28,785 nucleotides of DNA from a virus. The stretch spans positions 1 to 28,785 of the IMG/VR virus record IMGVR_UViG_3300020396_000028; one strand, given 5' to 3'. Below the pieces are notes generated by a model. That model did not search any database. It was not told the origin of the DNA and worked only from the letters and a program-made list of their open reading frames with translations. This document shows, piece after piece, positions 19,670 through 26,170 of this stretch. Positions within the stretch are counted from its first letter, which is position 1, and each line of letters starts with the position of its first letter. The position numbers and the translations under genes were made by a program.

Positions 19670-20831
19670 ACAGATTATTTTTGTTTAGCTTTTTATATTT
19701 ACTTAATGTCTTGACGTCTTTAATACCAGTTACAGCCATTATAAAATGGTCTGCCATTCCTTTCTCAGCCATTAAAGTAATATAAGTTCTCCTGGCTGTG
19801 TGTGAAGCTACCATCTTCCACAAAGGTAATAGTTCAATAGTCTTCTGACTACCTCTGTAAGTAGTTTTTTTAATTTCATTATCAAACCCTAAGTCTTTAC
19901 ATACGGACTGTATGCGAACATTAAACTTTTGAGAGCTTATCTTAGGAAGTCTCCAGTCGTATTTATGTAATAGGTTTTTAAGTTTATCATGTAAAGGGAT
20001 TATACTATGGCTTTCTGTTTTCTCTGAACGTTTTATAATGAATTCTCCTTGTATATCAGCACGCTCAAAGACTGAGTAGTCAGAAAACCGCTGTCCAGAG
20101 TACACACCAATTAAAAACAAGTCTCTAGCCTTTTCATCAGATCCGTTTAAATCAGCATTTTCTAGTATTTCCACCTCTTTTGAATTTAAAGCCACGTCAT
20201 CGGATTGGTACTTTTTTACTGATACATTAGTATAGTCATTATTAACGTCAAACCCCTTACGATTACACCAAATAACAAAGGTTTTAAAGAAGGTTAAGTA
20301 TCTAGCGAGTGTATTGTCGTTTAATTTATCTTTGTGTCTTAAATAGGCTAAAAACGCTACATAAAAATCATCATCTAATTCTTTTATTTTATAAGTTTTA
20401 GATTGTTTGCTACAAAAGGCTTTATATTTTGAAAACACCACATTATATTTTTGCAATGTTCTAGCTGTAACAGTACCTTGTTGTTTTTTCTCCTTTAAAA
20501 ACTCGCTGTATAATTCAATAACATTATTAGCTATATTCTTTTTAGGCTTAAATACTTCGGTTAAATGCTCCTTTGTTAAATAAGCTCCATGTTTATTTAT
20601 AGTGCTTTGTAAAAGTTCATCTAATTTATTTAACTGGTGGGTTAATTGCCTAGATTCTACACTTGCAAGCCCTCTTTTGATTATTGGACTTCTACTTTTA
20701 AAATTCCAGTTGTTAGGATTTATGCTTAACTTTGTTGAAATTTGAAAATACTTTTTACTATTAGATACATAGTACTTTAATAGTATTATAGTCTCTTTGT
20801 CTGAATTTGGCTTTTTTAAATAAAAATACAT
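19641..20831 (-). CDS. int: Tyrosine recombinase integrase
   Basis: This 396-aa protein has an arm/core-binding N-terminal half (SAM-like at about 102-190, with KKYKAF-type helices) and the catalytic domain at the C-terminus. Arg248 (GVYSGQRFSDY) and Lys271 (SEKTESH) are present. The box II motif SHTARRTYITLMAEKG supplies His344 and Arg347, and Tyr379 lies in KTLSKYKKLN. The usual second His/Trp is replaced (TGIKDVKTLS). Size and pattern match the Bacteroidetes phage and conjugative-element integrases. It starts beside the attP-like region. A perfect -7-type TATATTTG (20843-20836) lies 4 nt upstream of the ATG, so the transcript would start at the ATG or nearly so (inference), and the promoter overlaps an arm repeat. 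Confidence 0.93.
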   Translation of the reverse strand: MYFYLKKPNSDKETIILLKYYVSNSKKYFQISTKLSINPNNWNFKSRSPIIKRGLASVESRQLTHQLNKLDELLQSTINKHGAYLTKEHLTEVFKPKKNIANNVIELYSEFLKEKKQQGTVTARTLQKYNVVFSKYKAFCSKQSKTYKIKELDDDFYVAFLAYLRHKDKLNDNTLARYLTFFKTFVIWCNRKGFDVNNDYTNVSVKKYQSDDVALNSKEVEILENADLNGSDEKARDLFLIGVYSGQRFSDYSVFERADIQGEFIIKRSEKTESHSIIPLHDKLKNLLHKYDWRLPKISSQKFNVRIQSVCKDLGFDNEIKKTTYRGSQKTIELLPLWKMVASHTARRTYITLMAEKGMADHFIMAVTGIKDVKTLSKYKKLNKNNLFTISESLWG

Positions 20832-20847
20832 ACTGCAAATATAGGCA

Positions 20848-20867
20848 GTAGAATAGATAGTAGAATA
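20848..20867. repeat. attP arm repeat copy 1
   Basis: GTAGAATAGATAGTAGAATA occurs here and again at 21026-21045. Each copy holds two GTAGAATA units 12 nt apart, which is the layout of integrase arm-binding sites. This copy lies just upstream of the integrase -7 element, about where RNA polymerase would bind. Confidence 0.7.
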
Positions 20868-20978
20868 TATAAGTTGTTTTAATTTATATTTAACTTATAA
20901 ATTAGTATAAACTCTTATAGTTATAAACTGATTAATTTATGTGTATTTATAGTGTTTATACATAAATAGTATAAATTT

Positions 20979-21000
20979 GTCCGAGTCTCGGCGACTCCAC
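20979..21000 (+). other. Candidate attP core with tRNA/tmRNA 3'-end-like sequence
   Basis: A GC-rich island in very AT-rich DNA reads CCGAGTCTCGG followed by CGACTCCAC. It resembles a T-stem and acceptor end of a tRNA or tmRNA (loop TCCGAGT, then CTCGG and CGACTCCA). Upstream bases do not complete a tRNA, so it is not a tRNA gene. It sits between the two arm repeats, as an attP core should. Confidence 0.5.
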
Positions 21001-21025
21001 TATCTACAGAGTAGATTGTCTTATG

Positions 21026-21045
21026 GTAGAATAGATAGTAGAATA
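21026..21045. repeat. attP arm repeat copy 2
   Basis: Identical to the 20-nt copy at 20848-20867 and in the same orientation, 178 nt apart. It lies on the other side of the GC-rich core, 13 nt before the stop of the metallophosphoesterase gene. Confidence 0.7.
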
Positions 21046-21057
21046 AACTACTAATAT

Positions 21058-21759
21058 TTAGAGATCCATAAGGCAATTTATTGCTGTATGACCACCAATT
21101 ACAACACCGCAGCCAATCGCTTGCTTTTTAAAGTTCTTTGCATAGGCAGCCGCATAAGAGCCACCATCCACACCGCAGCCTACCTGCATACCAAATACTT
21201 TAAAGTTTCTACCTACTGCCCATTCTACGTAGGCTTGTGTATGTATATGTCCTTGAACTGTAGACATCATATCGTTTTTTGACTTAGTTCTAGCAGTGCC
21301 GCCTTCGCCATGTACATACTGAACATCATCATAGACAATGCGCTCAGTCCAATTCCAATCAGTACCTAATACATCATTATAGGACTTTATCCAACGTTTA
21401 GGGATTTGTGAGTCAAACGCTTTTCTCATTATTATGCGATCATGGTTTCCAATGCACACATCAGCATGAGGAAACGCTTTAATCCATTTTTGAACATCAT
21501 TAATAGCATAGTCTAATTCATCCCCTCCACCCATGCCATCTGGATCGCTTACATGAAATGAGCTGTAATGATTATCTATAATATCTCCAATAAAAATAAC
21601 TTGGTTGCAATTATATTTTGCATAGGTTTCTTGACAAAACTCAAAATAACCATCTAATTCAAAAGGAGCGTGAATGTCTCCTATTACTAAAATTCTTCTT
21701 TCTTCTTTAATTAAATTCTCGTAAGCTTTTAAAACTTTACCGTTTAATCTTGGTCGCAT
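21058..21759 (-). CDS. Calcineurin-like metallophosphoesterase
   Basis: This 233-aa protein has all motifs of the metallophosphoesterase fold: GDIH (27-30), GDIIDNH (58-64), GNHD (104-107), a His at 150 in YVHGEG and GHIHT (170-174). These residues bind two metal ions. Substrates in phages may be nucleotides, nucleic-acid ends or other phosphoesters; none can be named here. The C-terminal part (GMQVGCGVDGGSYAAAYAKN) is typical of phage-encoded versions of this family. It lies between the holin and the attP region, with 3 nt to the holin gene, so it may be transcribed with the lysis genes. Confidence 0.85.
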   Translation of the reverse strand: MRPRLNGKVLKAYENLIKEERRILVIGDIHAPFELDGYFEFCQETYAKYNCNQVIFIGDIIDNHYSSFHVSDPDGMGGGDELDYAINDVQKWIKAFPHADVCIGNHDRIIMRKAFDSQIPKRWIKSYNDVLGTDWNWTERIVYDDVQYVHGEGGTARTKSKNDMMSTVQGHIHTQAYVEWAVGRNFKVFGMQVGCGVDGGSYAAAYAKNFKKQAIGCGVVIGGHTAINCLMDL

Positions 21760-21762
21760 ATA

Positions 21763-22158
21763 TTAGTTTTTGTTAATAGTAACGCTCTTAGCTATTTTCT
21801 CAGCACTTCTGCCCACTACATAGCCACCTATACCTAACTGAAGTAAATTCCAGAACTCATTCTCTAAAGGTGGAATAGTGAACCCACATAAAGGAGCTAA
21901 GAATTTTACATAAATAACTATAAAACCGAAAGCAAGCATTAGAATAGGTCTCCAGCTTCTTTGTAGCCAGTTTCCTTTTGCTTCAGCTATAATTATATCT
22001 GTCTGCATTTTTTGCAGCTCAAGCTCTTTCTCTTGTATTACTTTAAATATCTTGTTTTTAGCTTCTAAGCGTTCTTCGTCAGTAGTAAATAAGTTGTCTA
22101 TTATACCACCTATTTCTTTAATTACATTACCGCCTAAAAAGTCAAGTATCTTTTTCAT
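21763..22158 (-). CDS. Holin of the 3TM (Holin_3TMs) family
   Basis: This 131-aa protein has an amphipathic N-terminal half (EERLEAKNKIFKVIQEKELE) followed by SWRPILMLAFGFIVIYVKFL at about 68-87 and LLQLGIGGYVVGRSAEKIAK at about 105-124. The 'W.RSWRP.(L)M......I' motif is the hallmark of the Holin_3TMs family, and it precedes two membrane segments (about 70-90 and 103-118). Holins permeabilise the inner membrane to release or activate endolysin. It is directly adjacent to the M15 peptidase gene upstream (1-nt overlap). Confidence 0.85.
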   Translation of the reverse strand: MKKILDFLGGNVIKEIGGIIDNLFTTDEERLEAKNKIFKVIQEKELELQKMQTDIIIAEAKGNWLQRSWRPILMLAFGFIVIYVKFLAPLCGFTIPPLENEFWNLLQLGIGGYVVGRSAEKIAKSVTINKN

Positions 22159-22529
22159 TACCAGCGAGCTTTAGTCTTTCTTATATCGTAGTGTGTAAAA
22201 GTCTTATAGTTTCCTAAGCCTCCTTGTAGCATTAATCCCATACCTATAAGCTCATCAATTAGCCTATATACTTCTGCTGGTTTTAAGCCCTCTATTGTGA
22301 TATCAGCAGCTTTGCCTAGTAAGTGTTGGCTTGTTTTACTTCCTTTAACCTTATTGCTTGAGTTATGTTCTGGACTTCTGTAACCACTATTTACAGTTAT
22401 AGCTCTACCAGTATAATCTCTTAAGAATTGTAATTGCCCTACAAGTTTAACTATGTTTAAGTAAACCTCAGAAGGCATTTTGCTACCATCTTTAGAATCA
22501 AACTCTTTTAAGCTAAAGTTCTTAGTCAT
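22158..22529 (-). CDS. M15-type peptidase endolysin (Peptidase_M15_3)
   Basis: This 123-aa protein matches short phage D-Ala-D-Ala carboxypeptidase-like endolysins. YRSPEHN is at 50-56, the zinc-binding His69 and Asp76 lie in SQHLLGKAADI, and His113 is in FTHYDIR. It begins FSLKEFDSKDGSKMPSEVYL, the common start of this family. It cleaves cell-wall peptide cross-links. It overlaps the holin gene by 1 nt and the small membrane protein by 8 nt. No signal peptide is visible, so export relies on the holin. Confidence 0.9.
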   Translation of the reverse strand: MTKNFSLKEFDSKDGSKMPSEVYLNIVKLVGQLQFLRDYTGRAITVNSGYRSPEHNSSNKVKGSKTSQHLLGKAADITIEGLKPAEVYRLIDELIGMGLMLQGGLGNYKTFTHYDIRKTKARW

Positions 22530-22680
22530 TCTTTTTTTTATGTGTTTCGTATATCTTTTGAGCTGTATAGCCTATAGATAAAACTAATAGTATAACCTTT
22601 AAGCTGTTCTCTACGTGCGTAAAACTTACCATAAAAGAAATGGCGTTAAATGTTCCTAGTTTAAAATCCTCGATAGTCAT
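22522..22680 (-). CDS. 52-aa single-TM protein of the lysis cassette
   Basis: The ORF reads MTIEDFKLGTFNAISFMVSF, then THVENSLKVILLVLSIGYTA and a basic tail QKIYETHKKKND. Residues 28-42 form one hydrophobic segment flanked by a Lys-rich C-terminus. The ATG overlaps the upstream stop (TAATG) and the stop overlaps the endolysin start by 8 nt. Its place beside endolysin and holin suggests a second holin, antiholin or spanin-like component. That is inferred. Confidence 0.6.
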   Translation of the reverse strand: MTIEDFKLGTFNAISFMVSFTHVENSLKVILLVLSIGYTAQKIYETHKKKND

Positions 22681-23042
22681 TAGAATTTATGTTTTAAATA
22701 GTCAACTCCTAAAAATGAGTGTACTCCGTTACTGTCTAAGTCTACATTAGCCGACTTCCAACCATAAGGGTGGTTTGCTTTTATTAGTTCTCCGTCTTCA
22801 CTATAAGTATCCTCTAATCGCCAAGCTACGTCTAAGTGATACTTACTGCTTAATACTGGTGCTTTAGTTTCCTTGCCTTCGTCATCGTATTCTGCACGCT
22901 CTAAAACTATATTACCGAGTTTAACAATACTATGATTATGCGTTGGATATTCGTTACCGTCTTCATCTTTTGCTACGCCTAAACCCTTTATTTTAGCTTC
23001 AGCTGTTTCTTCGTTTTTAAACTCGTATTTTCCTATCTTCAT
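22680..23042 (-). CDS. Hypothetical protein conserved in flavobacterial phages
   Basis: This 120-aa acidic protein begins MKIGKYEFKNEETAEAKIKG, contains THNHSIVKLGNIVLERAEYD and ends VHSFLGVDYLKHKF. I recall similar proteins ('...SKYHVDV.W.......P..W....V....N..HSFLG..Y...KF') in phage genomes near the lysis and adhesin genes, but no function is known. No membrane segment or catalytic motif is visible. It is coupled to the 52-aa membrane protein by TAATG. Confidence 0.6.
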   Translation of the reverse strand: MKIGKYEFKNEETAEAKIKGLGVAKDEDGNEYPTHNHSIVKLGNIVLERAEYDDEGKETKAPVLSSKYHLDVAWRLEDTYSEDGELIKANHPYGWKSANVDLDSNGVHSFLGVDYLKHKF

Positions 23043-23054
23043 TGTATTTTTTAT

Positions 23055-23261
23055 TTACAAAAATTCGGTATCAATACCGTTATTACTTAATATTTCTAAC
23101 CATAAATCTTTTACAATGTAATAGTCTATTTCTTTCCATTTTGTACCCAAACATTGCGTAGGAGTTACACTATCGTAAGCCATTATATTTTGTCTTTTAT
23201 TATCCCAGCAAATAAAATATGTCTCTTGTTCTGGGTAGCATAAATCAATTCTTTTTTTCAT
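23055..23261 (-). CDS. 68-aa hypothetical protein
   Basis: The ORF begins MKKRIDLCYPEQETYFICWD and ends in LWLEILSNNGIDTEFL. It is soluble, with a few Trp and Cys residues and no clear motif. It lies 9 nt after the BspA-type gene stop and 12 nt before the next gene, with a TTAATATATAATT leader. Function unknown. Confidence 0.5.
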   Translation of the reverse strand: MKKRIDLCYPEQETYFICWDNKRQNIMAYDSVTPTQCLGTKWKEIDYYIVKDLWLEILSNNGIDTEFL

Positions 23262-23270
23262 AATTATATA

Positions 23271-24176
23271 TTAAGCAGGTCCACCATCTACAATAGTCCA
23301 GTTATAAGTATTTATTAATGTATTTCTTGCTGCTTCAGCAGCTCCTCCAGGAGTGTATTTTGCAGAGCCAAAGTCAATAGATAAGTTACTATTTAAACTT
23401 TGAGCCGCCCAACCTATAAGCGTTGCGTCATAATTTGCAGTAGACAAAGTTGTAGATTTAAACATTCTAGTTAAACTTGTGGCACTTGTCATATCCCAAG
23501 CTGCAAAGCTTTGGTCTATAGAGGTTACCTCAAAACAAAAACTAAAATTTGTCACGTTGCTTACGTCCCAATTACTTAAATCTTCATTGAATGAACTAGC
23601 AAAGTAAAAAGCGAATGTTAAAGATGTTACACTTGAAATGTCCCAATTTTTTAAACCACTTACAATACTACTAGCCGATCTAAATATTTGAGAAAAACTA
23701 TTTGTAGAGATAGTTGGCCCATCGGTCGCTATACAAGTCATATTTGATGCTCCGTTGAAAAATGACCCATCTATACTTTTTAAATTTAATCCATCTCCAT
23801 TACCCCAATTTTTTATTTCTTTTATTTTTAACCTATCTCCACTAGTATTAAGATACCAACTCTCTAAAGTTCCAGTAATTGTTATAGTATATATTCCACT
23901 TGTTGAATAAGTATGAGTAGTTTCGGCTTGATTGTAAGCTGTTATTGTGTCAGTTGTACCGTCTCCCCAGTCAACTTCTGCGTTTGTAGTTAATTCTCCT
24001 CGACTTGATAATGGTAGTTTAAACTGTGTTGAAGTAGAAACTCCAGATTGTGTAGTGTCTACATCAAAAACAAAACCAGTAAGACTAGTATTTGCTAAAT
24101 CAAAGTAAATCCCACCCCATCCGTCTTTCACTGGTAACCCCCAGTAAGTTGTTTTATATATTTCTCCGTATGCCAT
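23271..24176 (-). CDS. BspA-type repeat (DUF285) adhesin with PKD-like domain
   Basis: This 301-aa protein starts MAYGEIYKTTYWGLPVKDGW, a common start of virion proteins in this group. At 66-80 there is AEVDWGDGTTDTITA, a PKD-like 'WGDG' turn, with HTYSTSGIYTITITG closing the domain. From about 176 to 245 it has BspA/DUF285-type repeats of about 23 residues: LKNWDISSVTSLTFAFYFAS, then LSNWDVSNVTNFSFCFEVTS and AAWDMTSATSLTRMF. It ends YNWTIVDGGPA. Such repeats occur in surface adhesins, and here likely form a tail-tip or fibre protein for receptor binding. It follows two other fibre-like genes with TAATG-type coupling. Confidence 0.75.
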   Translation of the reverse strand: MAYGEIYKTTYWGLPVKDGWGGIYFDLANTSLTGFVFDVDTTQSGVSTSTQFKLPLSSRGELTTNAEVDWGDGTTDTITAYNQAETTHTYSTSGIYTITITGTLESWYLNTSGDRLKIKEIKNWGNGDGLNLKSIDGSFFNGASNMTCIATDGPTISTNSFSQIFRSASSIVSGLKNWDISSVTSLTFAFYFASSFNEDLSNWDVSNVTNFSFCFEVTSIDQSFAAWDMTSATSLTRMFKSTTLSTANYDATLIGWAAQSLNSNLSIDFGSAKYTPGGAAEAARNTLINTYNWTIVDGGPA

Positions 24177-25111
24177 TAGTTCATTATTATTTTTTTAATC
24201 AATCCATTACTTACTGTGTATGTAGTAGGTATAGTAGTAATTACGTTAGTCGTATTATCTGCGAAAGTTTCTGTAATAGTAGTTACTCCAGTAGGTGTAG
24301 TTACGCTACAAACATCTGCAAATCTTGTCTGTATTACAGTAGTTGTAATATAGCTAGTTTCAAAACTATTCTCTTCTACTTGACACCCCCATAAAAAACA
24401 ATTTGCTGAGGAGTTAATATCTGTACTATCAGTATTACCGTCTGAGCTTCTAGTACTAAAATAATTTGTTACTTGAGTATGAGTATCTGTCGTATACGTC
24501 ATTGAGATACGAAACCAACCATTTTTAAACTCTTTAACACTTGAGCTTAAAGCTGTAAAGTTGCTTGATGCTAAATACTGCGTAATTTGTTTAGTAGAAA
24601 AATTAAATCTTAAATCTATTCTACTAGGGTATTGTCCTTGAGCTCTAATAGCCAAAAAATTGCCTTCTCCTTGTTTTACAAAAACAGAAGTTGTATAAGT
24701 TTTAGCCACACTTGCTTTACTAATTGAATCTAGTACAAAACTAGAGTTTGTAGCGGTTCTTTGTAACTTATCAGCGTTAAATTCTCCGCTTGGAGATGTT
24801 GTGTTGTTAGCAGTTATAGTGCTTTGAATTTTAGTCCAAGCAGAATTATTAAATTCTTGACTATAAACTTGTAAATTAGTTGACTCGCTTTCTAAAAGTA
24901 AACTAGGACACTCTGGGTTTAATGGGTCATAAGTTAGCCTAGCTTGATTTAAAGCAACCCCTTCAATTAAACCATCTTTATTTACTCTGGTAGCGTCTGC
25001 ATCTACTGAAACCGTAAAGTCACCGCTTCCGTCACTTGGAAGTATTGAGTAAAGCTTGGCGTCGGCTGCATTATAGCCGCTTGGTATCATTGCTAGTTTT
25101 GGATTTTCCAT
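24176..25111 (-). CDS. Tail fibre / minor structural protein
   Basis: This 311-aa protein begins MENPKLAMIPSGYNAADAKL, then YSILPSDGSGDFTVSVDADA and TRVNKDGLIEGVALNQARL, followed by CPSLLLESESTNLQVYSQEF and a beta-sandwich carbohydrate-binding-like region (about 90-260, with LRFNFSTKQITQYLASS and KNGWFRISMTYTTDT). This opening ('PK.A..PS.Y...KLYS.LP.DG.GDF....A...TRVN..G.IE....N.ARL.Y') is common in flavobacterial phage tail fibre genes. A C-terminal stem ends VSNGLIKKIIMN. It probably binds host surface glycans. Overlaps of 1 nt join it to both neighbours. Confidence 0.7.
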   Translation of the reverse strand: MENPKLAMIPSGYNAADAKLYSILPSDGSGDFTVSVDADATRVNKDGLIEGVALNQARLTYDPLNPECPSLLLESESTNLQVYSQEFNNSAWTKIQSTITANNTTSPSGEFNADKLQRTATNSSFVLDSISKASVAKTYTTSVFVKQGEGNFLAIRAQGQYPSRIDLRFNFSTKQITQYLASSNFTALSSSVKEFKNGWFRISMTYTTDTHTQVTNYFSTRSSDGNTDSTDINSSANCFLWGCQVEENSFETSYITTTVIQTRFADVCSVTTPTGVTTITETFADNTTNVITTIPTTYTVSNGLIKKIIMN

Positions 25112-25557
25112 TATCTTTGTGTTATTATTGAAGTTGTAGCACTATACCACCATTGTCCATTTACTTGTAACCTCAATGTAATTACTTGATTTGCGTTTAT
25201 TGATAGTTTACGCCCAAAGTCAAATTTGACGTATTCTCTTACATTGTTTCCATAAGCTTGAGTTTGTGAGCCTAATAAAACATTATCAGCATAGACGCTA
25301 ATTGTTGCGCTACTTCCATTAGGAAATTGTCTACTAGAATAAGGCATACTAGCTAAACTTAAAGAAGTAAAATAAGCATCGTAAGGCACTGGTATGCCGC
25401 CATAAGCAAAAGGAAACGTTGTAGTCGATCCAGTGTCATATAACGTGTATGTGTTAATGCCGCTAATATAATGCCTCCAAGTTACAGACATTTTTTCACT
25501 AGTAAGACCGCTCCCAGTATACTGTCTGCTTTTAGCGTTTATTAAATTATTTATCAT
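25111..25557 (-). CDS. Beta-rich virion protein, likely tail fibre associated
   Basis: This 148-aa protein is rich in Ser, Thr, Tyr and Gly and reads as beta sandwich (VTWRHYISGINTYTLYDTGS, then SATISVYADNVLLGSQTQAY, ending VNGQWWYSATTSIITQR). It lies between the connector and the larger fibre genes. It is likely a fibre, collar or receptor-binding component. No named family is recognised. It overlaps the fibre gene by 1 nt and the 36-aa ORF by 11 nt. Confidence 0.55.
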   Translation of the reverse strand: MINNLINAKSRQYTGSGLTSEKMSVTWRHYISGINTYTLYDTGSTTTFPFAYGGIPVPYDAYFTSLSLASMPYSSRQFPNGSSATISVYADNVLLGSQTQAYGNNVREYVKFDFGRKLSINANQVITLRLQVNGQWWYSATTSIITQR

Positions 25558-25657
25558 CTTTTACTATTAAAAGTGCTTTTTTTTCCTTAAGCTGTATATA
25601 GCTTTTTAACCGTCTTATATTTTTTGCTTTTACTTTATATTTTGCTATACCACCCAT
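25547..25657 (-). CDS. 36-aa basic micro-protein
   Basis: The ORF reads MGGIAKYKVKAKNIRRLKSY and IQLKEKKALLIVKDDK. It overlaps the connector gene by 13 nt and the next gene by 11 nt, so it fills the 87-nt gap exactly. It is strongly basic, and coding is supported by the packing only. No function is known. Confidence 0.45.
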   Translation of the reverse strand: MGGIAKYKVKAKNIRRLKSYIQLKEKKALLIVKDDK

Positions 25658-26163
25658 CCATTAAAGGTTGTCGAGTCTGTATCTGGACTTATATCGTTGT
25701 TTGTATTGCTTGTAAATTCTGGAAACAATGAGCTATTAAAACATAAATAGTCTACCATTCTAGTAGAATAGTAATTTGCATACTCTCTAGCTTTAGAGAC
25801 TAAATAATCTACTTCGTTTTTATCTACGTTTTGTGCTGTCTCGCTTGATCCTTTTAAAATGCCTTTATTAGTAATTGAATAAGCTGAGAATGGGATATAA
25901 TTCATCTGAGCAAACCAAATTAAAGTAGGCTGTATATACTCATTAACTAATGTTAAATAATCTCCAGACAAACCAGCACCGCCAGCAGCTCCTGATATAA
26001 TATCTTCGCTGATTTTGTTGTATAAATCCGTTCCTAATAAATTCTGAATATCAATTATTTGAGCGATTTTCACAAATTGTACTATCTTGTCATAATCAGT
26101 ATTTCCATCAATAATACTATTTCTTACTAAGTCTTCTTGTGTTATAAATAATGCTGTAGCCAT
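25645..26163 (-). CDS. Head-tail connector (gp6-like/DUF6712) protein
   Basis: This 172-aa protein opens MATALFITQEDLVRNSIIDG, then NTDYDKIVQFVKIAQIIDIQ and NLLGTDLYNKISEDIISGAA. Later it has QPTLIWFAQMNYIPFSAYSI and VSKAREYANYYSTRMVDYLC. The pattern of helices and length match the Bacteroidetes head-tail adaptor family (DUF6712) that sits between portal and tail. Position one gene after the portal (7-nt gap) agrees. It likely forms the adaptor ring below the portal. Confidence 0.7.
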   Translation of the reverse strand: MATALFITQEDLVRNSIIDGNTDYDKIVQFVKIAQIIDIQNLLGTDLYNKISEDIISGAAGGAGLSGDYLTLVNEYIQPTLIWFAQMNYIPFSAYSITNKGILKGSSETAQNVDKNEVDYLVSKAREYANYYSTRMVDYLCFNSSLFPEFTSNTNNDISPDTDSTTFNGWVV

Positions 26164-26170
26164 ATCTTAT

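Noticed and set aside
20979-21003. tRNA gene
   Set aside because: Only a T-arm and acceptor-like 3' part is present; upstream DNA is AT-rich and cannot form the rest of a tRNA, so it is better seen as an attP core.
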